DNA of 64,000 bases, taken from Oncomelania hupensis. Taxonomy: Eukaryota; Mollusca; Gastropoda; Littorinimorpha; Pomatiopsidae. The stretch lies in contig CM072512.1 in assembly GCA_036898135.1 (NCBI GenBank), positions 7,063,984 through 7,127,983 on the forward strand. Direction: 5' to 3'. Under the pieces are notes generated by a model. The model saw only the letters and a list, made by a program, of their open reading frames with translations, was not told the DNA's origin and made no database searches. The translations under genes and the position numbers were made by a program. Below are positions 1-12,227 of the stretch, piece by piece. Each line of letters opens with the position of its first letter. The stretch's first letter is position 1.

Positions 1-211
1 CCTCAATGTCCCCCTGCATGGGATGTCTTTATTGTAAAGTGACCGGCTGGTGGAGTGCCTTCGGTGTTACCACTAGGGTTGTTTCAGCAGATCTTTTATG
101 TGGATCAGGGTCGAGACCTCTTTCAGCAAAGTTGTCCTGATTTGGCTATACTGGTCCTGGAAGAGTCTGCAGGAACCTAAAGCAATAATCATGTAATGTA
201 ATGTAATGTAA
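1..211 (+). mobile_element. A-retroposon 3' part (cut by window edge)
   Basis: Starts inside the element (CCTGCATGGGATGTCTTTAT) and ends in (ATGTA)n. Open reading stretches in copies of this family are not conserved in frame and are treated as non-coding. Confidence 0.8.
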
Positions 212-329
212 TGTGATCAGGGGTGAGTCATCTTTCAGTGAAGTTGTGGTCTTGACTTTGCGGTCCTGATTCGGCTCTATGCAGTCTGCTGGACCCTGTA
301 AGCAATGAATAACTAACTAACTAACTATC
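212..329 (+). mobile_element. A-retroposon 3' fragment
   Basis: A 118-bp 5'-truncated piece, GATCAGGGGTGAGTC to (ACTA)n, lies directly after the previous copy. Confidence 0.8.
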
Positions 330-868
330 CCCCCCGTGGAGGTGCTAGAGGTTTCTGTATAAATAGTATCCCCACTTTTTGGAAATTTAGTGCTTTAAAT
401 TCCCTGTCGCTTTGTCATTTGTTATTTTTAATTCCTTCTCTGTTCTATTAATCTACTATACAATCATCTTCACTAGACCAGTCAACTACCTTTTTTCTTG
501 AAAACTCTTCAAAAACTCCTCATTTGTGTATGGAGTCTGTTGAGTCAGCTTGAGGATATTGGGCGCTTTCTATGATATTATTTAGCAATGTAGGCATTTT
601 ATTTGTATGTGTTTCGTTGATATTTTATGTTTGTATTCTATTGTGTTCTTGTAAACCGGGGTTTGATAAATTAAGAGTACAACCTCGGCGTCCCCTGCAT
701 AAGATGCCTTTATTGTAAAAGGACCGTCTGGTGGAGTGCCTTCAATGTTACCACTAGGGTTGTTTAAGCAGATCTTTTATATGGATGATGGGCGAGTCTT
801 GATTTTGTGGTCCTGATTCGTCTCTTTGCAGTCCGCTGGACCTTATAAACAATGAATAACTAACTAAC
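330..868 (+). mobile_element. A-retroposon copy
   Basis: From CCCCCCGTGGAGGTGC through TATAAATAGTATCCCC to a 3' end AATAACTAACTAACC; diverged with small deletions near 640-700. Confidence 0.82.
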
Positions 869-1292
869 CTTGCGAGCAGTATTGAGTCTCCTTAAAACTG
901 TTGCTCAGTATTTAGTTTTGATAATGGATCTGAGAACAATGCTCTTCATCATCGAACTTGCATATCATACCTTGTAGTCTGTTGATGAATTTTTAATTAT
1001 TTTTTGTGGGTAGTGTATTTGTGAATGTTTTCTTGTGGGTGTAAGTTGGCTTGTGTAAACTTGGATTCTGTTATGAAGTCATATACAGAGAAGGAGAGTG
1101 GTATGAATGCAAGCGTGATCAGTTGTTTGAGATCAGACAATTGTGAACATAAAACGGGTATCAGTTGCTAGTATTGAGTGAGAGAATGTGTGGGTGGCAA
1201 ATGAGCTGCAAGTTGAGAATGATACGAACTTGAATAGATGCATTATTCGTAACTAAAGATGCATTAAGATGCATTATTCGTAACACCACTTT
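869..1292. other. No gene recognised
   Basis: AT-rich single-copy-looking sequence between A-retroposon copies; no convincing exon or repeat. Confidence 0.5.
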
Positions 1293-1905
1293 CCTCCCCC
1301 CTCACCTCCCATGGCGGTGCCAGGGGTATCAGTATAAATAGTATCCCCACTTTCCAGAAACTTAGTTTAGTGCTTTAAATTCCCACTGTCGCTGTCTTTC
1401 TCCTTTGTTCTTTCTCATTCCAACTCTGTTCTATCAATCTACTATACTATCTTCTTCTTCGCTAGACCAGTCACCTACCTTTTTTCTTGAAAACTCTTCC
1501 GGGACAAAACTCCTCATTTGTGTGTGAGGTTGGTTGGATCAGCTTGGGAGTATTGGACGCTTTCTGCCAGGTGGTCACTGGGGCTTCCTATGATGTTATT
1601 ATTTGGCAATGTAGGCATTTTATATGTGTTTTGTTGATATTTTATAAGATGTTTATATTCAATTTTGTTTTTGTAAACGGGGGTTCGATAAATTATAGTA
1701 TAGCCTCAGCATCCCCTGTGTGGGATGTCTTTATTGTAAAGTGACTGGCTGGTGGAGTGCCTTCAGTGTTTACCACTAGGGTTGTTTCAGCAGATCTTTT
1801 ATGTGGATGAGAGGCGAGTCCTCTTTAACAAAGTTGGGGTCTTGATTTTGTGGTCATGATTCGGCTCTTTGCAGTCTACTGGACCCTGTAAGCAATGAAT
1901 AACAA
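1293..1905 (+). mobile_element. A-retroposon copy
   Basis: Near full length, from the CATGGCGGTGCCAGGGG block to GTAAGCAATGAATAAC. The 85-codon open stretch inside is not conserved in other copies. Confidence 0.82.
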
Positions 1906-2845
1906 ATTATTGGTAATGATTCTTGTTATTATTATCAAAGCACATGTTAGCGTATTTCTGAATGAGTGTTATGTAGATCTGGAACTTAAATGAAAGGAGT
2001 TGTGATTGTTACTGTCCATAGGCATATATTAATAAATTACAGTTTCTTCCTAGTCATAATTACTTGCTTAGTCTTGTAGGGAAGTGTCTAATTTTTTTTA
2101 AGAGGGTCTGTGTGCATGAAATAAGTCTTGTCAAAACTTGAAGTTTTTGACAATAGACCCTGTCTCAATTCTGTGTCGTTTATCATTAGGTTGATCAAGA
2201 TATAAATGTATTGTCTCCATAAATAACACCCCCCTCAAACAAACAAAAAAAACTTGTAACTTTTTTGGGTGACAATAAATAATAATCTTTAATCTTGAAA
2301 AAATTCATTTGGAATAAATTATTGATTATAAAGGGCCTGTACAGTCTTTGGTCTTCCTCTGAAGACTATGCTGTAAGACCACCCTGAGTGGTGAAGGTCA
2401 CAAAACAAGTCACTATGAAGTTAGAGCTTTTTTCCATTGTGAGCCCTTGTTGTGGAGTGACATCTCTCGTGACCTGAAACATGTGGCCATCGTCCACAGT
2501 TTCGAAAAGTGTCGGAAGACACAACCTGTTCCTCTGATTGGCTTGGTCTCTGTCTCTAGTCATCCTGTGCACAAAATCTGCATTTTTTGTGCCCTGAGAA
2601 TTCTGCCAGCATGGATTTGTCCAAGGAACAAGCCAACATCATTACCTTATCGCGGGCTTGCTTGTCATAAGTTACTGTCGCCTTTACATTGCTGATTTTA
2701 AATGGTCTGGGTGAAAATTGATTGTCAAAGTACGGTAGACACAAATACATTGTGATCTCAGGAAGAATTATTCTTTACCCTCCTACCCCTCCCCCGCCCC
2801 TTCCCATCCTTCTTTCCCCGAAATGGTTTTGGTGCATGTTTACAA
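1906..2845. other. No gene recognised
   Basis: Unassigned sequence with short open stretches on both strands at 2366-2750 that resemble nothing I know. Confidence 0.5.
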
Positions 2846-2925
2846 TTCAGGGGCGAGTCCTCGTTCAACCAAGTTGTGGTCTTGATTGGACTCTTTGCTG
2901 GACCCTATAAAACAATGACTAATCT
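2846..2925 (+). mobile_element. A-retroposon 3' fragment
   Basis: An 80-bp 3' end, CAGGGGCGAGTCCTCG to AACAATGACTAATC. Confidence 0.7.
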
Positions 2926-3164
2926 TCCTTTGTGCACATGGGTCAAGAAGATCACGGGTAATATAATATGAAATCAGTGTGCCGATATTTGTGTGTGGAT
3001 GAGAGAGGGAGATCAAACTAATGTGGATCAGTATAATAGTTCATCATTTGTTATGTCATTTTGGGTATTTATATTGTTGATGGTTTTGTGGAGTTTTTCC
3101 ATGCTAATAGGGTGATGCATTAGATTCAGTCTTACGAGCTGGGTTGTGAGCTGTGCGATGTAGT

Positions 3165-3525
3165 AATACAGAGTTAATCGTATAAGGCGATGTATTAACA
3201 TATACAGTAGAGTTGATCATATAAGGTGATGTATTCATATAAAGTTAATCATATAAGATGATGTATTAATATAGCGTTAATTAACATTTCAGATGATGCA
3301 TTAATATAGAGTTAATCATATAAGGTGACAGTACTATAAAGTTAATTATAAGGTGATGTACTAATTTTGAATTCACCATAAAGATGATTATTAATATAGA
3401 GTGATGTATTAGTGTAGGGTTTATAAGGTGATGTGTTTACTATATTTATTTAATCACATATTGCGATGTATTAATGTAGGTTTAGTCATAAAAAGGTGAT
3501 GTATTATTATAGATTTTGTCTAATG
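3165..3525. repeat. Degenerate tandem repeat, about 45-bp unit
   Basis: Repeated AAGGTGATGTATTAATATAG and AGAGTTAATCATAT text with indels; AT-rich. Confidence 0.75.
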
Positions 3526-3710
3526 GGGAGGAAATCTGGGACGAAATTGCTTGGCAAGTAATTAGTCATACTGCTGAGCAAGTAATTTTTTGTACTTAAC
3601 TAAGTACTTTGTCCAAATTTGTAAGTACTGTTGAGTGTTTTAGTCATACTGATGAAACCGTAGTTTCCATTTAAAGCGTTGTCATAACATTAACGATATT
3701 TTCCATTCCA

Positions 3711-4956
3711 TCAGTCCCACCTTGTGGTGCGGGGGTTTTCTGTATAAATAGTATCCCCCACTTTGTGGAAATGTAGTGCTCCTGACCTAAGCGATCTTTA
3801 TCGTCCGACGACCTACGACCCCATAGTCCTGGATACCGTTCCTCTTTGGGGTTCACCGTCCTCGTTATCTAAAGGACTATTTACAGTCCCGAGTTCATAC
3901 GTCTGCAGCTGGCCCACGAGAGTACTGGTTCACAGGTGTCAAACAGCTAGAGTTGATCCTGCCAACTGCTAAGCCAATATTACGGCTCTAGGTTCCCTCA
4001 CATTTAGCCCCCAAAGCTAACTTGTCCTATTAAGCACAAAGTGCAGTTATATACACTTTTTAAACACCACGGGCCATAACCGTCCCGATGTATAGTCACA
4101 GTACTCACTCGTACAGTCCCCCACACACTTAAACCTGGCTTTAACTACCTCATACAATCCCCATACCTGGGTCGCTTATTCCTTAATAACTAAACACCTT
4201 TTTATCTGTCGTTCATTGTTTGTTGGCAGGTGTGGCTTAAAATAATTTTTTTTTCCCTCCTTTCCACTCAACTATAATATGTTACGACCTTACACCGAAG
4301 TGTCCCTCCCCCCAAATACCACACCCTTGCCAGACCTGGTCTGGTTTTTACCTAGCTAGTGGTCTATACCACTTTTTAATCTTTCCTTAACATTTTTTTC
4401 ATAAGACGTAAAGCTTCGCCTATCGGAAATGTAGTGCTTAAATGACCACTGTTTCGGTCATTCTCATTTGCTCTTTATCGTTCCTAATCTGTTCTATCAA
4501 TCTACTATCTTCTTCGGTAGATTAATCACCTATTCATTTTTTTTTTTTTTTGAAAACTCTCACAAAACTTCTCGTTTGTGTATGGGGGTCTTTTGTGTCA
4601 GCTTGGGAATATTGGACGCTTTCTACCAAATGGTCACTAGGTCTTTCTATAGTAGTATTATTTAGCCATTTAGGCATTTTTATGTACGTGTTTTGTTCAT
4701 ATTTTATAATTATGTTTATATTCTGTTTTATTTTTGTAAACTGGGGTTCGATAAATTAGAGTACAGCCTCAGCGTCCCGTGCAAGGGATGCCTTTATTGT
4801 CAAGTGACCGGCTGGTGGAGTGCCTTCAGTGTTACCACTAGGGTTGTTTCAGCAGATCCTTTATACAGACTGGGAGTGAGCCCGCTTTCAACCAAGTTGT
4901 GGTCCTGATTTGGCTCTTTGCAGTCCGCTGGACCCTATAAACAATGACTAATCAAA
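3711..4956 (+). mobile_element. A-retroposon interrupted by a 644-bp insert
   Basis: The 5' part 3711-3780 and the remainder 4439-4956 are parts of one copy. GGAAATGTAGTGCT is repeated at 3767-3780 and 4425-4438. Confidence 0.82.
3781..4424. mobile_element. 644-bp insertion of unknown type, 14-bp target duplication
   Basis: The exact ends are set by the GGAAATGTAGTGCT duplication. The sequence is mixed, pyrimidine-rich on the plus strand, with runs such as AACATTTTTTTCAT near its right end, no terminal inverted repeats and no recognisable protein. A 14-bp duplication suggests retroposition, possibly of a cellular transcript. Confidence 0.75.
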
Positions 4957-5269
4957 TCACTAACAATCCTTCAGTAAGGCAAGACCGATGGCAATGGAGT
5001 CGGAAAGAAACTTTATCAAGCAGTTGAAGTACAGGGCGGTTTTAAAAGTAACTTGCCTATTAAAACATGGTTCAAACTTTTGTTAATGTGGACTGCACTT
5101 GCATGAAACGAATTGTATTGTGATACTTACAGTGCTAGAATTTGATTGCTGGTCTCCGATTTCACCTCACAGTGATAAAAGCAGGCCCAAAAGCCTGATC
5201 AGGTCTCGCCGCCTGGCACTGATGTCATATGTGAGCTGATCTCGCTCATGCAGGGTTAAGGTGCCTGAC

Positions 5270-5738
5270 ATCTACTATACTATCTTCTTCTTCGCTAGAC
5301 CAGTCACCTACCTTTTTTCTTGAAAACTCTTCCGGGACAAAACTCCTCATTTGTGTGTAAGGTCTGTTGGATCAGCTTGGGAATATTGGACGTTTTCTGC
5401 CAGGTGGTCACTGGGGCTTCCTATGTATGATGTTATTATTTGGCAATGTAGGCATTTTATATGTATGTGTTTTGTTGTTATTGTATAATGATGTTTGTAT
5501 TCTATTTTGTTTTTGTAAACAGGGGTTAGATAAATTAGAGTATAGCCTCAGCGTCCCCTGCGTGGGATGTCTTTATTGTAAAGTGACCGGCTGGTAGATT
5601 GCCTTCAGTGTTACCACTAGGGTTGTTTCGGCAGATGTTTTAGGCGGATCAGGGGTGAGTCCTCTTTCACTTCTCTGGTCCTGATTTGGCTCGCAAGAGT
5701 CAACTGGACCTAAAGCAATAACCATGTAATGTAATGTA
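5270..5738 (+). mobile_element. A-retroposon, 5'-truncated
   Basis: Starts at TCTACTATACTATC within the element and ends CATGTAATGTAATGTAA. Confidence 0.8.
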
Positions 5739-6222
5739 AGGCGCCAGACTATTATGGGCTGCCATTGTCGCGAAATCAAAGATCAGTCTTTCAGTTCTAC
5801 TTTTTATAAGGATCACGATACATTTTGTTTCTTGGTGCAAAGGCAGTGCTGCTTATTTACACACAGAAAGTTATGAGCAGGGTTCAGTAAAAAGCTAATT
5901 TTCAACCTCCTGCATATGCAGAAATGTTTGTACAAGTGTGGTTCTAATGTGGTGGAATCCATTCTGATAGAATATTATGTTCTTCCCCCCACCTCCCCCT
6001 CCCCGCTCTTTCTCTCTCTCTCCTTCCCTCCTTACAAAGGAAGATGGTATAGACACAAGTAGCGCTTGTCAAATTCTAAGAAATATTGAAGAAATCACAG
6101 GATATCAAGTCGCTGGGAAAAGGGGTTTTTGAGCAAGCGATCTGTGATTGTTTTATACAAATGTTGCTTTTAAACTTTGTGTTATGTGTTGTAACTTTCT
6201 GTTTTTTTAAAGAGTTTTTTTC

Positions 6223-7552
6223 CCCCGTGGAGGTGCCGGGAGTTTCAGTATAAATAGTATCCCCACTTTCTGGAAACCCCTTGGGGTCATGAGCAATCTT
6301 GCCACTGTAGATTGTTCAAACCTATAAAGGGAACAGTGAAAGCCACAGTTGAAAACCTGTCTTTCCTTTATAGGCAAGACGCTTCACTGCGGCAACAGTA
6401 CCCCCGTTGGAGTGCCGGGGGTTTTCAGTATAAATAGTATCCCCACTTTATGGAAATTTAGTGCTTTAAATTCCCACTGTCGCTGTCTTCCTCATTTGCT
6501 CTTTCCCATTCCTGATCTGTCCTATCACTCTGCTATACTATCTTCTTCTTCGCTAGATCAATGACCTACCTTTTTTCTTGAAAACTCTTCCTGGACAAGA
6601 CTCCTTGTTTGTGTATGAGGTCTGTTGGATCAGCTTGGGAGTGTTGGACGCTTTCTGCCGGGTGGTCACTAGGGCTTCCTATGAATGTACTATTTAGCAC
6701 TATAGGCATTTTATATGTATGTGTTTGGTTGATGATTTATAATGATGTTTGTATTCTATTTTGTTTTTGTAACCGGGGTGTTCGCGTAGTTGAGGTCAAC
6801 CCTCAGCCGTCCCCCGCGTGGGATGTCTTTATTGTAAAGTGACTGGCCGGTGGAGGGCGTTCAATTTTCCCACTGGGGTTGTTTCAGCAGATCTTTTATG
6901 CGGATCGGGGGTTGTCCGGTCCTGATTTGGTTCGGAAGAGTCCGCTGGACCTAAAGCAACAATAAATCAATCAATCAACTTTCTGGAAATTTAGTGCTTT
7001 AAATTCCCACTGTCGCTGTCTTTCTCCTTTGTTCTTTCTCATTCTTACTCTGTTCTATCAATCTACTATCCTATCTTCTTCTTCGCTAGACCAGTCACCT
7101 ACCTTTTTTCTTGAAAACTCTTCTGCGACAAAACTCCTCATTTATATGTGAGGTCTGTTGGATCAGCTTGGAAATATTGGACGCTTTCTGCCAGGTGGTC
7201 ACTGGGGCTTCCTATGATGTTATTATTTGGCAATGTAGGCATTTAATATATATGTGTTTTGTTGATATTTTATAATGATGTTTGTATTCTATTTTGTTTT
7301 TGTAAAAGGGGGCTCAATAAATTCTTATTTATTCTTGAGTATAGCCTCAGTGTCCCCTGCATGGGATGCCTTTATGGTAAAATGACCGGCTGGTGGAGTG
7401 CTTTCAGTGTTGCCACTAGGGTTGTTTTGGCTGATCTTTTATGTGTGTCAGGGGTGAGTCCTTTTTCAGCAAAGTTGTGGTCTTGATTTTGTGGTCCTGA
7501 TTCAGCTCTTTGCAGTCCGCTGGACCCTGTAAGCAATGACTAACTAACTAAC
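6223..7552 (+). mobile_element. A-retroposon split by a second copy
   Basis: The 5' 54 bp (6223-6276) and the remainder (6978-7552) of one copy surround the insertion above. The 3' tail is ACTAACTAACTAACTT. Confidence 0.85.
6277..6977 (+). mobile_element. A-retroposon, longest copy, inserted in another copy
   Basis: A 701-bp insertion flanked by ACTTTCTGGAAA at 6265-6276 and 6978-6989. It begins CCCCTTGGGGTCATGAGC, contains CCCCGTTGGAGTGCCGGGG and a TATAAATAGTATCCCC block, and ends AATAAATCAATCAATCA. Target duplication, simple-repeat tail and 5'-truncated relatives show a retroposon copied by LINE-type machinery. No credible protein is encoded. Confidence 0.85.
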
Positions 7553-8070
7553 TTAAGAGTTTTTTGTTTTTGCTTTTTAAGCTGTTTATTTTCCTTGTGG
7601 GTAGAATAACATTTGGTTTTGGAGAGATCTCGACATGTTTTATTTGCTTTTTATTTACTAGGACTAGGATTGTTTTGACTAAACACTTGTTGTTTTATTT
7701 CTATAGAAAATTGTCCTTACTTGTTCCCATATCTTTAGGTTAACGAATAATACAAACGTTTTCCAGGGATCATTTATGTGTAGAAATGTTAGATTTGGTC
7801 ACGAAAGTCTGTTGTTTTTCATTTTGGTAAGAAGACGTTGACACAATAAATCTTTTGTTTTTTTTGTCAGAAGACAATAAATATATTTAGCTGTGTTTAG
7901 TTTTGGTCATCCTTTATAACTCTTCTTTGTTATATACAGTAGACTGCACTGGTTTTGTCTCAAAGACATCCTATTGCATGAAAAAGAGACATTTATTTGC
8001 GCAGAATATTTATACATAGTACATGCTGCATTTTTTGACTGCCATAAAAAGCAATGCGAGTCTAAGTACT

Positions 8071-8088
8071 CTGTCTCTCTGTCTCTGC

Positions 8089-8147
<59 letters not shown>

Positions 8148-8170
8148 ACACACACACAAACACACACACC
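8071..8170. repeat. CT and CA microsatellite
   Basis: (CT)n followed by (CA)n; responsible for Arg/Glu or Ser/Leu ORFs that are artefacts. Confidence 0.95.
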
Positions 8171-8410
8171 AACAATTAAGATCTTTGCAAATCTGTGCGA
8201 GGAGTCCTAAATAGTTCAAACTGACATTTTTTTAAAAAATTGTCCGTTTGTCCGCCCATCTGTCTGTGCAAAACTTGCAAGTGGATTAATATTTCAGAAC
8301 CTATTTCAACTATTACAACCAAACTTGGCAAGATGGTGCTTATCTATGAGACCTTATAAATGATCAGTGAATTAATGACTTCACTTCAAGGTCATAGGGT
8401 CAACAAGTGT

Positions 8411-8580
8411 GTCATGGCACTAGTAGCCGGCAGTCCGGTTTTATTTTAAGTACGGTTCACCACCTTGCAGGGCAAATATTTTTTATGTCCCTCTTGCGAG
8501 GGATTAATGAAAATACAGTTCAAGTTGGGCCATGTTCTCAAGGTGGTGGCCGGGAGTCAAATACTCCGCTCGGCTACACT
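8411..8580 (+). repeat. 'GGCACTAGTAGCCGG' dispersed repeat, copy 1
   Basis: Shares TGGCACTAGTAGCCGGCA, CCACCTTGCAGGGCAAATAT and CTCCGCTCGGCTACA with copies at 55849-56070 and 56335-56566. The family is unknown and no coding is apparent. Confidence 0.65.
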
Positions 8581-8611
8581 ACAATGAGACAACCTGTTGT
8601 TATACTATAGA

Positions 8612-8998
8612 ATACTGAAATTCTTATATTTGACCCAATAATCTAGGCAAAATAGTTGCAATAATTAATAAGTAATAATAATACTAAACATTTCCGTTGT
8701 TGACCTAATCTAGGTAAAATATGTGCTACACTAATATTAGTTCTAGTAAGTAATACCATAAAATTTATATCTTTGACCTAATCAAGGCAAAATATAAGAA
8801 GTAATAATACTAAACCTTTACGGCTTTGATCTAATCTAGGTAAAATACATGCAACATTAATATTAGTACTGATAAGTAAGAAGATAAAATGTATATATTT
8901 GAGCTAAGCAAGGCAAAATATAATAAGTAATAATACTAAAAATTGATATATTTGACCCAACCTAGGCAAAATATCTGTAATAATAATAATACTAAAAA
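8612..8998. repeat. Degenerate AT-rich tandem repeat, about 126-bp unit
   Basis: Alternating TTGACCTAATC-AGG-AAAATAT and AAGTAATAATACTAAA blocks; about three diverged units. Confidence 0.75.
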
Positions 8999-9502
8999 TG
9001 TGTGTTATTACCGGATCTAGGACATGATTTCCAGCTACCTACTGTATGATGGGATGGACCTAACACAACTTGGCTGAGAATAATATAAGATGTACGCACT
9101 GAACTGGGCTTGTGCAGTATTTGCATGCCCTGCAAATAAACTCCTGGCAGAGCCAAATCAGCATGTACCTTTGAGACATCCTGAGCATTTGTCACCATTG
9201 TGCAACAGGTGGAATGATGGCCAGTGATATTGGGATGTATGCAACACAGTACAATGCAATGCAATACAACACAATTTTATTGTCCCATTTTAAATGAATG
9301 AAACGAAACTGCAGATTTAAAAAAAATCATTTTGCAAAGGGCTGTCCACATGTTCATAGGCATTTGGGCACTGAAAGGGTTAATAAGAAATGTAGAATGC
9401 ATGTGTTATTTTATGAATGTTGAATGCTGTGTATATATTATACATGTTTTTTGCAGATTGTTGGCGAGTATTGAGTCATTCCGAAAATATTTTGATGTAA
9501 TA

Positions 9503-10108
9503 CCTATCCTACCCTATCCCGTAACTCGAAGGTCATTGGGGCACCCCAGATGATCGTTTAACCAGCGTTCTCCATCTTTCTCTGTCCTCACAACCCTCAT
9601 GGCTTCGCTCAGTGTCAAGCCAGTCCATTCTCGAATGTTGTCTTCCCACCTCTTTTTTCTGTCTCCTTCTTCTTCTGCCTTCTTGCACCGTGCCTTGCAG
9701 ATCTAGGATGGTCTTTGCAAGGCCTGATGCTCTGGTGACGTGGCCATACCATCGGAGTTTCCGTTTCTTTACCGCTGTGAACATGTCATCGTGTTGTCCA
9801 ATGGCTCGTGTGATGGTCTGTCGGACTTCGTTGTTGGTGATGTGCTGAATATAGGAAATGCCCAGAAGCCTTCTGTAGCACCTCATCTCCATGCTTTGTA
9901 TTCTTCATTGTAGTTCTGCTGTGAGGGTCCATGTTTCGCAAGCGTATAGGAAGATGGAGATGACAAGGGAGTTCAGCAGCCTTACCTTGGAATGTAGACT
10001 GATTGTTACGTCTTTCTAAATGGGCTTCAACCTTGTCAGGGCTGCAAATGTTTGTGCGATCCTAGAGAGGATTTCATGTCGGGACCCATTGTATGATACA
10101 ATGGCTCC
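9503..10108 (-). mobile_element. RTE-like LINE 3' fragment
   Basis: In reverse, it begins with TATCCTACCCTATCC (tail) and carries the 119-residue C-terminal ORF (9892-9533) and sequence up to the region encoding the reverse transcriptase end. The break at about 10108 is a 5' truncation. No clear target duplication was found. Confidence 0.82.
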
Positions 10109-10771
10109 TTGTCACGTCACCCGAACGGGTTCGGTGAACTTCAGCTCAAACAGCGAGTGTTCACATGCGGCGGAAGCTGCTCAGGATTGGGGGGGGGGGG
10201 GCACACACATTTTATTCACACAGAAATGGTGGCGGTCATATTCCTCCCACTACTGCTATAAAACTCCTTCTCTATAGCAATATTGACAGTACTCTGGTCA
10301 TTCTTGCCCTTACGAAGGAACAAGACCTCTACCCATCGAGCTATGCGTATCCCACGTGAAAACCTAAATTTATGTCATACCCCACGAAATACAAAATGCT
10401 GATTCAAACTTTGCACATCGCACTCTCAGAGATATGAAACTATACATTATATACACCCTGACACAGCATTATTTAGCGTGCGTCAACACTTGTGTCGTCA
10501 CACTCCTAAACATTTGAAGCTATGCATGTATACAATTTTTGTATTAAAACTTTGCTCCAAATGAACAAATGCTATTCCTTTATTCATGTGTATGACGTTG
10601 TTAAATGTATTTGCATTGGGAGGAGGCGTGTGTTCGTGTGGGGGAGGGGGGGGGAGGAAGAGAGGGGAGAGATGGGGGGCGGTGGTAGATAGAGACAGAG
10701 ACATACAGCATGCACGTGATACTGGTTTGTGTATTTGTTCTTTTCAAGTCACTGCGCTGTTACAATAGTGT

Positions 10772-11076
10772 GTGGGTGTGTGTGTGCGTGTGGCTAGGTA
10801 GAAACGACGTCCTTGTTTACACAGTATTATCTGGACAAAACAGTGAACATCTACATAACTTGTATTGACATGCCTACTTGTTTTGACGTCAGAACGATGA
10901 TCCGTTAGGGTTAGGGCTGAGTTAGGGTTAGAGTTAGGGAGTGGGGGTTAGGGTTAGGGTTCGAACACTGCAAAGTACTTAAAAATGGGGACGAAATATG
11001 ACCCATTGTCAGGACAACGTAGGTGGCGTTTCGGGAAAGTCATGATAATACTGTGTAACCTCGGCTGTGCGTTACT

Positions 11077-11077
<1 letters not shown>
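10772..11077. repeat. TTAGGG-bearing repeat, unit 1
   Basis: GT tract, arm with TTACACAGTATTATC, TTTTGACGTCAGAAC, a TTAGGG block at 10907-10960, then an arm ending CATGATAATACTGTGTAACC. The arms are mutually inverted. Confidence 0.75.
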
Positions 11078-11122
<45 letters not shown>

Positions 11123-11126
<4 letters not shown>

Positions 11127-11373
11127 TTGTTTACACAGTGTTATCTGGACAAATCAGTGAACATCTACATAACTTGTATTGACATGCCTACTTGTTTTGA
11201 CGTCAGAACAATGATCCGTTAGGGTTAGGGCTGGGTTATGGTTAGGGGTTAGGGTTCGAACACTTCAAAGTACTTTTAAAAAATGGGGACGAAATATGAC
11301 CCATTGTCAGCACAACGTAGGTGGCGTTTTGGGAAAGTCATGATAATACTGTGTAACCTCGGCTGTGTGTGAC
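11123..11373. repeat. TTAGGG-bearing repeat, unit 2
   Basis: A near-identical second copy of the unit at 10800-11077, separated by a GT tract at 11079-11124. TTAGGG motifs lie at about 11218-11254. Confidence 0.8.
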
Positions 11374-11561
11374 GTGTGTGTGTGACGTGAAGAGGAAGTG
11401 AATGAATTATAATTTATCAAGCTCGTATTACTTATCAACACAACGGCATGTCACTGCGCCGGTAATTATGTTAAAAATATTGTAAAGAACAAATTTAATC
11501 ATTGTGTACTCTTCCTCTTCTTCTTCTTTATGTTAATGGCATTCGACTTTTTTGTTTTCGC

Positions 11562-11869
11562 CTGGCACAATGATGATGACCCAGGTTTGCTGGCACACTG
11601 ATGATGACTCCGGTTTGCTGGCACACTGATGATGACCCCGGTTTGCTGGCACACTGATGATGACCCCGGTTCGCTGGCACACTGATGATGACCTCGGTTT
11701 GCTGGCACACTGATGATGACCCCGGTTCGCTGGCACACTGATGATGACCTCGGTTTGCTGGCACACTGATGATGACCCCGGTTTGCTGGCACAATGATGA
11801 TGACCCCGGTTCGCTGGCACACTGATGATGACCCCGGTTCACTGGCACACTGATGATGACCTCGGTTTG
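11562..11869. repeat. 28-bp minisatellite, 11 units
   Basis: Eleven units of the type CTGGCACACTGATGATGACC plus CCGGTTTG. The unit matches the SINE T2 head (CCTGGCACACCGATGACCCAGGTTCGA), including box B. Because 28 is not a multiple of three, all three minus frames stay open; this is not a protein. Confidence 0.93.
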
Positions 11870-12062
11870 CTGGCACACTGATGGCCCAGATTCGAATCTC
11901 GTGGTGGGCAAGGCTAAAGCGACAATTTTTCACTGTCCATCTTAGCAGTTTGATTGCTCCGATGGTTTCAGTGTTGTTTTAGGTCCCTGCTCTACCCTGT
12001 CTTCCGTGGGATGGTTTTCCGCGCCTGCCGTAACGCCAATGGTGTTGACCTTTAACTTCAAT
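11562..12062 (+). mobile_element. tRNA-derived SINE 'T2' with expanded head
   Basis: After a 28-bp array, the SINE proper continues as CACTGATGGCCCAGATTCGA through the body to TTTAACTTCAATGTTCATTC. Its relatives at 19826-20060 and 23305-23523 have a single head. Confidence 0.75.
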
Positions 12063-12127
12063 GTTCATTCATTCTAAGTATAGTTAAAAGAGTGTGTGTG
12101 TCTGTGTGTGTGTATGTGGGTGTGTGT

Positions 12128-12161
<34 letters not shown>

Positions 12162-12227
12162 GGGATTGCGGGGCGGAAAGGATATTTTTTATGTAAAGGT
12201 AGCATCGCTGTCCCTGATTGAAAACGT

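Noticed and set aside
3940..3975. GTTGATCCTGCCA resembling the start of 18S rRNA
   Set aside because: The match is about 14 nt and the following sequence does not continue as 18S.
11499..11933. Repetitive Cys/Ser/His-rich ORFs open in all three minus frames
   Set aside because: They are translations of the 28-bp SINE-derived minisatellite, whose period is not a multiple of three; there is no start context or homolog.
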